Made by a program: the position numbers and the translations under genes
The notes under the pieces: model-generated
Databases searched by the model: none
What the model was told of the DNA's origin: nothing
The model's input: the letters and a program-made list of their open reading frames with translations, nothing else
Virus record (IMG/VR): IMGVR_UViG_3300032083_003424
Span: 1-28,419 of that record
DNA: 28,419 nt
Origin: a virus
Direction: 5' to 3' (one strand)
Shown: in pieces, positions 1-6,529 of the stretch
Position numbering within the stretch: position 1 is the first letter of the stretch
Layout: every line of letters starts with the position of its first letter

Positions 1-296
1 TATAAAACTTTTTTAATTATATTTTCATCAACCATACTAAAAGTAACAGCAATACATAACTGCTTTAAATCTGAAGCTTGTATATATAAATTACCATTAG
101 AATTAAGTTTTTGAAATATTTTACCCAAAAGGTTAGGGACCTCGTCTTCGGTCAAATAATCGCATAAATCTTGAATAATAATTTCATCAATACTATTATC
201 TTTATATTCATCTATTTTAGATATGTGGCAATAGTCACTATTAGAAGGAGATAGCTCCTGTTCGGCAACGTGAAATAATATTGATTTTTTATCCAT
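1..296 (-). CDS. SAM-methyltransferase-like protein, C-terminus outside window
   Basis: An open frame starts at ATG 296-294 and runs off the left edge with no stop, giving 98 visible residues. The stretch DNSIDEIII, followed by a predicted helix and KLNSNGNLYI, resembles the region of class I SAM-dependent methyltransferases around motifs II and III (the 'D..iD.I...H.LEH' segment and 'L.pgG.l.i'). A glycine-rich motif I that would bind SAM is not visible: the protein begins MDKKSILFHVAEQE and goes almost directly to the motif II-like part, so catalysis is doubtful. The start overlaps the 3' end of the upstream unknown gene by 8 bases. Its position after two glycosyltransferases suggests a role in glycan work, but that is inference. 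Family assignment rests on pattern resemblance only. Confidence 0.5.
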   Translation of the reverse strand, partial: MDKKSILFHVAEQELSPSNSDYCHISKIDEYKDNSIDEIIIQDLCDYLTEDEVPNLLGKIFQKLNSNGNLYIQASDLKQLCIAVTFSMVDENIIKKVL

Positions 297-765
297 AATA
301 CTTAAATATTCTCTTTGAAGTTTTGAATATAATATCAGACCACATAGCCTGATCATAATCTTTTGATTCTAATACGTAGTCATACCGAGTTGATTTTTCC
401 CAAGACTCTGCTATTTCCTTTGACATGGCCACATTTATAGAGCATGGTAGGTCATATCTAATGATAGAGCTTTCCTTATCACTCGTCATTGTAGAAGGTT
501 GTTTTAAATGATCTATTAATAATACAGGTATATGAAATTGTATTGATATATTTTTACATGTTTGGTGATATAGGATTTTATTATTACACACTATGAGTTG
601 AGGTATTTCTTTTCCGAAATATAATTGATCCATAGTAATTAATTTATGTTTAAGTTTTTTAATTTTATCTTCAAATAATATATTATCTACATTAGTCCAT
701 AATATATTTATACTATCTGATTTTGTTATGTATTCTCTAGAAAGTATTCCTGATACTGAGTTCAT
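289..765 (-). CDS. Unknown protein resembling a glycosyltransferase N-terminal region
   Basis: This 158-residue protein starts at an ATG that overlaps the stop of the upstream glycosyltransferase (ATGA), so translation is probably coupled. I do not recognise a named family. The segment around residues 55-88 (PQLIVCNNKILYHQ, then a helix, then HIPVLLIDHL) reads like the N-terminal Rossmann half of GT-B glycosyltransferases, where a strand, an 'iicn' turn and 'iPvi.idH' are common. No donor-site motif (EX7E) is present, so it looks like an acceptor-binding half-domain without its catalytic half. It might work with the glycosyltransferase encoded just before it. Confidence 0.55.
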   Translation of the reverse strand: MNSVSGILSREYITKSDSINILWTNVDNILFEDKIKKLKHKLITMDQLYFGKEIPQLIVCNNKILYHQTCKNISIQFHIPVLLIDHLKQPSTMTSDKESSIIRYDLPCSINVAMSKEIAESWEKSTRYDYVLESKDYDQAMWSDIIFKTSKRIFKYYG

Positions 766-1868
766 TTAAAAAGCTCTTTTAAAAAGTGTTGTTCTGTAAA
801 TATTTGTTTATCAAAATTATTAAGTTTATCTTGTTTTTGTTTTTGATCCATTTCGTATGCTTCTCGCATAGAGCTTCTGATTGAATCTAAGAATGGCTCT
901 CTCCACTTTTCATATATTGTGAATGTATTTTCCATATAAAAGTCTTTACTGTACACATTCGTTAATATGCTTTCTATTTCGATACCGTTTTGGTTATTAA
1001 TATATGTATTGGCACCGGTTCCAGAATTTACTATTGTAATATTATCAAATAACATAGATTCTATAGAGCTTGCTCCAAAATTTTGAGCTTTACAAACATC
1101 TACATAACAGTCGCACTGGTTATGCATTCTCATAATATATTCTTGTTCGTAATGCCCTACTATAATTCTTGGTATTTGGGATGTTTTAGCATCTATTCTT
1201 AGCGACCTTTCTATCTGCTTTATGTCATAGGCTATCATTCTTTCACTTTCCTGATCATCAAAACCCTGCATATCAGTTTTAATTAACAACTTAACATCAT
1301 CGTTTTTAGTAAACTCCATTAAAAAAGCCGCTATTAAAGCTTTTATATTATTTTTATCTTTATGTTTCGCAATATAGTAAAAAACAAAATCATTATCTTG
1401 ATTATCAAATAGATCAGGATGATCTTTATTAAAATGCTCCATATTAAATGGCTCAGGTATTATATTGGTTTTAATATTTACACCAGCATCTAGAATAGAT
1501 TGACGAGACCAAACAGAAGGAACAATCACCCTATCCATCATATTGATTCTTTCAGCCCATCCCGTATGTCCAATATTGTATGTATCTACTATAGGTATGC
1601 ATACATTTTCACCAAATTCTTCTCTATATTCAAAACAATTAGCAAAACCATGCTGAATAACCATATCATAATTTTGACTGATATTATCTTCAAATTCCAC
1701 ATAGTCTTTACCTGCTTCGTTACTATTATCTAAGTAGGGAGTAAAATATATGGGCCTAATAGATAAGTTTATATCAAAATCATAGCCTAAAGCATCTATG
1801 TATCTTCTAGCAGATCTTCCCAGACCAGTATTTTCTTTATAGGGTCCTATATATAGTATATTCTTCAT
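762..1868 (-). CDS. GT4-family glycosyltransferase
   Basis: A 368-residue GT-B fold glycosyltransferase. The N-terminus has the usual strand and glycine-rich turn (ILYIGPYKENTGLGRSARR). A 'NIIPEPFNMEHF' segment marks the domain boundary, as in GT4 enzymes ('vipngvd...f'). The C-terminal half holds the nucleotide-sugar site: a strand with 'AKHKDKNNIKALIAAF', a 'DCYVDVCKAQNFGASSIESM' region that replaces the classic E-G-F-G-x(4)-E, and 'SGTGANTYI'. The first acid of EX7E is not in its usual place, so the donor site is divergent. It would transfer a sugar from a nucleotide donor to an unknown acceptor. It lies 8 bases after the preceding glycosyltransferase gene and overlaps the next gene by 4 bases, within the left-hand glycan block. 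Confidence 0.8.
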   Translation of the reverse strand: MKNILYIGPYKENTGLGRSARRYIDALGYDFDINLSIRPIYFTPYLDNSNEAGKDYVEFEDNISQNYDMVIQHGFANCFEYREEFGENVCIPIVDTYNIGHTGWAERINMMDRVIVPSVWSRQSILDAGVNIKTNIIPEPFNMEHFNKDHPDLFDNQDNDFVFYYIAKHKDKNNIKALIAAFLMEFTKNDDVKLLIKTDMQGFDDQESERMIAYDIKQIERSLRIDAKTSQIPRIIVGHYEQEYIMRMHNQCDCYVDVCKAQNFGASSIESMLFDNITIVNSGTGANTYINNQNGIEIESILTNVYSKDFYMENTFTIYEKWREPFLDSIRSSMREAYEMDQKQKQDKLNNFDKQIFTEQHFLKELFK

Positions 1869-1876
1869 ATTGTCTT

Positions 1877-3487
1877 TTAATAGTTAAGAAAGTCTTTTTG
1901 AGCAATAATATTTCGATCTTTTAAGAATCCATTAAGCATTTTTTTATTATTAAACCATACTTCCAATACTTTTTTAGCATCTTCTCTACCATAGGGTTGA
2001 GATTGATTATCTCCGTTTAGAATATAACCTAAATCCAGAGCTTTAACCATTTGCTGTATAAAAAAACTATCTTTAAGAGATTGCTCTTGAATAATATTAT
2101 CTATAATGTAGTATATAAACTCACGATTATTCTCTAGATCTGGTACGGACTTGTTGATTTGATCGAAATAGGAACCAGGTAAAGGTTTCCATCTTTTATA
2201 TGATAGTTTCTCAGTATTATCAAAAATTTCTTCAAATATATTACAAGTCTTATCCCATGAGTGTTTATCTAACACACTTTGCCTTATTTTAGTTTTAATA
2301 TCTAACATATCTATATGTGGCATGTTTAGATAATTTTCTATAATCTTTACACAATCTTTGTTGTTGGGTAAAACTCTTATAGCACTACTTTCCTGCTCTG
2401 TAAATAATGACTGCACGCTCACAGAAGCACAACTTAAATCTTCTGCAAGCTCTTGCATTGCTCCGTGGTCTATATTAATAAAAGGTATCCCGCACGACGC
2501 TGCTTCTAAAGGAGGTATACCAAATCCTTCGCATATGGCGTATTGTAAGTATACATCGAATATATTGTATATCTGACATAAATCTACATCTTCGACCCCA
2601 TGAGATACTTGCGATAATATCATGGATTTATTACCGCATTTAGGACAGATAGATTTTTCACCTTTCCAAACCATAGGTTGCCAATTCTTGCATTTTTTGC
2701 AAAAATATGTGAAAAAGACTTTATTGCAAATGTCGTATCTTAATAAAAGCTCTGGTATGTCCCAACCATGAGTCTCTGGGTAGCTGGTATGTAAATATAA
2801 GTACGCATTGTCATGCTTGGCGCTAATTTGAGAAAACACATCTAATACGTCTGGTATGAGTTTTCTTTTCTGATTTCTCATAACACTCCCTATTACAAAT
2901 GCATCAAGAGGAATATTATGTTTTTGACGTACTGTGATTTTGTTTTGAGGTTTAAAAATATCAGTATCTATAGAATCTTTTACGACACCGTCAACCCTTA
3001 GATTATATCTATTTTCTATCTCTTTTTTTGCCCACAGGGTATGAGTTAATAGGGTGTCGCAGTTTTTAATACAATCCAACCACTCTGCTCGAACAGGGAA
3101 GCTATCTATCGTTGGTGCTAATATCCAGTGAAATTTCTCTCTAAAAACAGAAGCTCTTTGAAAAAGAGCCATCATCACATCTCTGAAATCTACAACAATA
3201 TCTGGTTGAAAATCCGCCACCACTAGATCAAAACGCCATTGACCAAATTGATTAGAAAAATTAGATGAATAAGAATTAAATCTTTCGTCTTTTTGGTCTA
3301 CTGCATTGGGGTAGATCTTCCATTTTTCCGATTCTGCTTTTGAAGTCTCCACTGTTCTATAACAGGAGAGTTCCGCTATATCGTATTTATTGGTTTTATA
3401 TAATCTACTCAGTATAGATTTAGTATAATTACCATAGCCAGAGTTTACTTGACCCGATTCGGTGCAAAAAAGTATTTTCTTTTTCAT
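1877..3487 (-). CDS. GT4-family glycosyltransferase with inserted zinc ribbon
   Basis: A 536-residue GT-B enzyme. The N-terminus (ILFCTESGQVNSGYGNYTKS) has the acceptor-side glycine turn. The donor domain starts near residue 197 (VIGSVMRNQKRK) and has a clear EX7E motif in E320-GFGIPPL-E328, followed by CGIPFINIDHG. Unusually, two CxxC pairs at residues 263/266 and 281/284 sit between a donor-domain strand (KVFFTYF) and the VSHGVEDVDL segment, forming a zinc ribbon inside the catalytic domain. About 150 extra residues at the C-terminus are helical and not recognised. It is the first gene after the ssb terminator. No strong ribosome binding site or convincing promoter is visible in the 29 bases between the T-tract and the ATG. 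Confidence 0.85.
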   Translation of the reverse strand: MKKKILFCTESGQVNSGYGNYTKSILSRLYKTNKYDIAELSCYRTVETSKAESEKWKIYPNAVDQKDERFNSYSSNFSNQFGQWRFDLVVADFQPDIVVDFRDVMMALFQRASVFREKFHWILAPTIDSFPVRAEWLDCIKNCDTLLTHTLWAKKEIENRYNLRVDGVVKDSIDTDIFKPQNKITVRQKHNIPLDAFVIGSVMRNQKRKLIPDVLDVFSQISAKHDNAYLYLHTSYPETHGWDIPELLLRYDICNKVFFTYFCKKCKNWQPMVWKGEKSICPKCGNKSMILSQVSHGVEDVDLCQIYNIFDVYLQYAICEGFGIPPLEAASCGIPFINIDHGAMQELAEDLSCASVSVQSLFTEQESSAIRVLPNNKDCVKIIENYLNMPHIDMLDIKTKIRQSVLDKHSWDKTCNIFEEIFDNTEKLSYKRWKPLPGSYFDQINKSVPDLENNREFIYYIIDNIIQEQSLKDSFFIQQMVKALDLGYILNGDNQSQPYGREDAKKVLEVWFNNKKMLNGFLKDRNIIAQKDFLNY

Positions 3488-3516
3488 ATTAATAAATATA
3501 ATAATGTTGAGTATAT

Positions 3517-3560
3517 AAAAAATGTATGGGGGCCTATCATATTAATAAACCCCCACACAT
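3517..3560 (-). terminator. Rho-independent terminator after ssb
   Basis: On the minus strand the RNA forms an 11-base-pair stem (3550-3560 with 3522-3532) made of five G-C pairs at the loop, then A-U and G-C pairs and one G-U wobble. The loop is 17 bases. A run of six U residues (3522-3517) overlaps and follows the stem base. The hairpin begins about 20 bases after the ssb stop codon and separates ssb from the glycosyltransferase genes. Confidence 0.85.
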
Positions 3561-3580
3561 CAACAACAACACACTAAAAC

Positions 3581-3976
3581 CTAAAAAGCAACTGCTTCCT
3601 CGGTAGTCTCTGTCGTACCACTAGTTGTGGGCTTATTGCTAGATTTAGCAACCTTTTGAATTCGAGCAAAATTATTTACTCTGATCTTCATGGTTGATCG
3701 TTTTACACCATCTTTTTCCCAGGAGTCATTTCTAAGAGAGCCTTCAATCATAACTAAGTCTCCCTTCCTGAAAGATGAGGCAATAGCCTCTGCCCCAGTA
3801 TCCCATGCTTCACAATTAACAAAAGTTGTAACCTTATCTCTTTCTCCATTATTTTTAGTAAATTCTCTAGAAACAGCTACAGTAAAATTTACTACGGCGG
3901 TTTCTTTACCTGACGGATTTACATATCTAATCTCAGGATCTCTAGCGAGGTTACCTCTCAAAATTACTAAATTCAT
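3581..3976 (-). CDS. ssb: Single-stranded DNA-binding protein
   Basis: This 131-residue protein is a bacterial-type SSB with one OB fold. The N-terminus MNLVILRGNLARDPEIRY is the family signature, followed by VVNFTVAVSRE, VTTFVNCEAW, and 'GDLVMIEGSLRNDSWE'. It coats single-stranded DNA at the phage fork and would work with the RecA-like protein and helicase here. The C-terminal tail is short and ends EEAVAF rather than the bacterial DDDIPF: still acidic with a terminal Phe, but less charged, so binding to host SSB partners may be altered. A good ribosome binding site (GGAAGGA, 8 bases before ATG) precedes it. It has its own promoter and terminator, unlike the genes around it. Confidence 0.97.
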   Translation of the reverse strand: MNLVILRGNLARDPEIRYVNPSGKETAVVNFTVAVSREFTKNNGERDKVTTFVNCEAWDTGAEAIASSFRKGDLVMIEGSLRNDSWEKDGVKRSTMKIRVNNFARIQKVAKSSNKPTTSGTTETTEEAVAF

Positions 3977-4023
3977 AATAAATTCCTTCCAATCTATAAA
4001 GTAAAGGGTTGCTGACTACATTT

Positions 4024-4052
4024 ATTATACGGCGAGATCTAGTCGTAGTCAA
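4024..4052 (-). promoter_or_regulatory. Promoter for ssb (TTGACT-17-TATAAT)
   Basis: On the minus strand, TTGACT (4052-4047) and a perfect TATAAT (4029-4024) are separated by exactly 17 bases in the 77-base gap before ssb. Predicted transcription start is near 4017, giving a 40-base leader with the ribosome binding site. The -35 box begins immediately after the polymerase gene stop codon. This matches bacterial sigma-70 promoters. Confidence 0.85.
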
Positions 4053-4053
4053 G

Positions 4054-5661
4054 CTAGACTTGCCAACATTTCTTAACAATATAAGAATCACGATTTTTAG
4101 ATTTATCTAAAGTTATTAATACGGTATTACCTTCTATCAGTAAATCTTTATATTTGATGTATTCTTCTGGAAATATAACAAGATCGGTGATTCCTGTAGA
4201 ATCTGCAATTTTAACAAAAGCCATTTCTTGTCCCGGATTTAAACCTCTTTTAGTTTTTATAACATTAATATCACTAACTTCTGCGCCTACGATAGGTGTT
4301 TTGGGACATTTATCATTATTTAGATCTTTACATTCAGAATTAGCCGAGTAAATATCACACCCATCTATTTTATGGCATGTTAAAGAGGTCCCCAAATGAA
4401 ACTTTTCGTTATCTGCTATCCATTCAGGAGTATCGTCAAGATTGTAAGGAGGGTTGTTAATGCTTTTAATAATGGAAGATATTATGTTTTTTCTTTTAGC
4501 TGTAATTTTTTTTACGTCATTATTTATTAATTTATCAAGTATTAACGATATCTCTGTGTTTTTATCAATAAATTGTTCAGCTATAGTAAGCTCTCTATCT
4601 GTCAAACTATTTAAACAATCATAGTAAAATAGCATACGATTTCTTGATATAGTTATATTATCTATAGCTCCTACGGATATTAAGGCTTTAGCTGCTGTAG
4701 AGTTGATATGTCTAAGAAATTTATAATATAATTCAATAAATGTTATATTGTCTAATTCTATATTAGATAATAAATCTTTTATTTTTTCAAAAACAGAGTT
4801 GCCAACTCCTTTAACATTTGTTAAACCAAAACATATATTACCTTTAGTAGATATAAAAAAATCTTTTTCGGGTTGTTGGATAGAGGGTCCATATACTTCT
4901 ATATCCATCTGATTAGCATTGCCTATAAGCTCTTGTATTTCTCTCAAAGGATCCATTTTATCTTTAGCAAATTTTAAGTAAGATGCAAAAAAATGTTTAG
5001 GGAAATGAGCTTTAACATAAGCAGACAGGTAGGCGTTGTAAGCATAGCTAACAGCATGGCTTTTATTAAAAGAATATCTTTGAGATTTTTCAATCCAACC
5101 AAAAATCTGCTCAGCCTCATCTTTATTGATAATTTTGGCACTTGATGACTTTTTCATAAAAAGTTTTTTAATTTTCATCATCTCTTCTGGCTTCTTTTTA
5201 CCAATAGCTTTACGTAGCTTATCTGCTTCTGTCAAGTCAAATTCTGCTACATGTTGACATATTTGCATCGCTTGTTCTTGATATACCATTTCTCCATATG
5301 TTGTTTTTAAAATAGGCTCTAAAGAAGGATGAAAGAAATCTATCTCCTCTTGTAAATTTTTCTTATCTATATAATGATTGCTAACAGATTTACCATCTCT
5401 GTAAGCCTCTAAACAACCCGGTCGCATGATACTAATTAGCGCTGATAATTGTTCTATATTTTCTGGCTTAAGTTTTTTAGACATCATTTGACCCAACCTA
5501 GACTCTAACTGAAAACACCCCTTAGTGTTTCCTTCAGCTATTAGTCTCCATGTTTGTGGACAATCCAAGTCTATTTTCTCTATATCAATATCTATATCGA
5601 TACCACCATCAGCATTTACATCAAAACAGCAGTTGCACTCATTAAAAGATATATGTTTCAT
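4054..5661 (-). CDS. dnaE: DNA polymerase III alpha subunit, C-terminal half (fingers to OB fold)
   Basis: This 535-residue protein matches the second half of bacterial DnaE. It begins with about 20 unassigned residues, then a D-rich stretch and IEKIDLDCPQTW, the DnaE segment just before the fingers. CFQLES (49-54) and ISIMRPG follow, then MVYQEQAMQI, the FNKSHAVSYAYNAYL region (near 197-211), a helix-hairpin-helix (GLTNVKGVGN, near 277), and an OB fold with 'FVKIADSTGITDLVIFPE' near the C-terminus. It carries no catalytic aspartate, so it can only work with the N-terminal half encoded three genes upstream. No clear beta-clamp-binding pentapeptide is visible after the helix-hairpin-helix. The start overlaps the exonuclease stop by four bases (ATGA). 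Together the halves have about 1157 residues, close to a complete single-chain DnaE. Confidence 0.93.
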   Translation of the reverse strand: MKHISFNECNCCFDVNADGGIDIDIDIEKIDLDCPQTWRLIAEGNTKGCFQLESRLGQMMSKKLKPENIEQLSALISIMRPGCLEAYRDGKSVSNHYIDKKNLQEEIDFFHPSLEPILKTTYGEMVYQEQAMQICQHVAEFDLTEADKLRKAIGKKKPEEMMKIKKLFMKKSSSAKIINKDEAEQIFGWIEKSQRYSFNKSHAVSYAYNAYLSAYVKAHFPKHFFASYLKFAKDKMDPLREIQELIGNANQMDIEVYGPSIQQPEKDFFISTKGNICFGLTNVKGVGNSVFEKIKDLLSNIELDNITFIELYYKFLRHINSTAAKALISVGAIDNITISRNRMLFYYDCLNSLTDRELTIAEQFIDKNTEISLILDKLINNDVKKITAKRKNIISSIIKSINNPPYNLDDTPEWIADNEKFHLGTSLTCHKIDGCDIYSANSECKDLNNDKCPKTPIVGAEVSDINVIKTKRGLNPGQEMAFVKIADSTGITDLVIFPEEYIKYKDLLIEGNTVLITLDKSKNRDSYIVKKCWQV

Positions 5662-6356
5662 GTTTTAAACGCATCCTTAAATTTAATTTTTTGACTCAAG
5701 CTTTTATGAAGTTTTAAAAATCTAATCAAGATATTAGCACAATCTTCTACATCTTTAATAGCGTCATGAGCATTATCCTTACTAAGACCTAAATAATCTC
5801 TCATATTATCCAGAGATAACGATTTGACTTCGGAGATATAGGTTGTCCACATAAACATCACATGTAATAAGTCGATTTTATCCCTGGGGTGAAATAGACA
5901 AGTCTCTCCCTCCCTATTAGTATTATCATATTTTTGACTTAGCCTATTTACAATAGTCATGTCAAACCTGAGTATATTATACCCGCAAGCTATAGGTGCT
6001 GTAAACTGTGATTTTTTACCGCCATAACCTTTATAATGATATTTATCTAAATATGATACAAACTGAGCCCATGATTGTTTCTGTTCCGGATATTTTTTCC
6101 AGTCTTTTAAAATCTGTGCTGCCGATACCGATTTAACCTTGCCGTGCCAATCTAAAATATCAGAATCAGTATAAGGGTTATCTATAGAGCAGTCTTCTAG
6201 TTTTTCGGGCTTGATAAATGTATTAAACTGAGATTTATCAATGATTTCTAATCTAATTGGGTCTACCATCACCGATGATAGTTGAACAGGGCTGCACAGC
6301 GATGGATCCTTGCCATCTGTTTCAAAATCAAAGACACAAATTTTATTTTTAATCAT
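5658..6356 (-). CDS. DEDDh 3'-5' exonuclease (proofreading, DnaQ-like)
   Basis: This 232-residue protein has the full DEDDh exonuclease set: D10 and E12 in VFDFET, D132 in YNILRFDM, and H197/D202 in NAHDAIKDVED. The family removes mismatched nucleotides from 3' ends using two metal ions. It lies between the two halves of the split DnaE-like polymerase, overlapping both neighbouring genes by ATGA. That placement argues that it is the proofreading subunit of this replicase (epsilon-like), although the sequence alone does not show binding. No helicase or polymerase domain is attached. Its length suits a free-standing DnaQ-type subunit. Confidence 0.92.
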   Translation of the reverse strand: MIKNKICVFDFETDGKDPSLCSPVQLSSVMVDPIRLEIIDKSQFNTFIKPEKLEDCSIDNPYTDSDILDWHGKVKSVSAAQILKDWKKYPEQKQSWAQFVSYLDKYHYKGYGGKKSQFTAPIACGYNILRFDMTIVNRLSQKYDNTNREGETCLFHPRDKIDLLHVMFMWTTYISEVKSLSLDNMRDYLGLSKDNAHDAIKDVEDCANILIRFLKLHKSLSQKIKFKDAFKT

Positions 6357-6529
6357 TTAATCTCTTCTACTTTCTTTTTATATTCGAATAAAACATTTTT
6401 GTTGTTTTCTAAATCGACAGCATTACTTTGTATTTCACAACAACTTTTTTTTATTTCTGGTACCTTCAGATACTCTCTATTTTTATATGTAAATCTTTGT
6501 CCAGTTTTTAGTTTAGAAAAATCTATCAT
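6353..6529 (-). CDS. Small unknown protein (58 aa) between replicase genes
   Basis: A 58-residue frame (starts MIDFSKLKTGQRFTYK, ends KKKVEEIK) fits exactly between the first polymerase half and the exonuclease. Its ATG overlaps the polymerase stop as ATGA (6529-6526), and its TGA overlaps the exonuclease start as ATGA (6356-6353). This tight fit at both ends is strong evidence that it is translated. The pattern 'F.y.n.eYlKv', two adjacent Cys, 'NAVDLENN' resembles small phage proteins of unknown function, probably a small beta fold. I cannot assign a function. It might be an accessory subunit or linker for the split polymerase. Confidence 0.8.
   Translation of the reverse strand: MIDFSKLKTGQRFTYKNREYLKVPEIKKSCCEIQSNAVDLENNKNVLFEYKKKVEEIK

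Noticed and set aside
2969-2996. TTGACG followed after 16 bases by TATAGA inside the zinc-ribbon glycosyltransferase gene
   Set aside because: Both boxes are imperfect, and the site lies deep inside the gene with no start codon served by it.
5658-6529. A frameshift or assembly error as the cause of the polymerase split
   Set aside because: Two intact genes with precise ATGA overlaps fill the space between the halves, which a simple frameshift cannot explain. Misassembly remains possible but would need to make perfect junctions.
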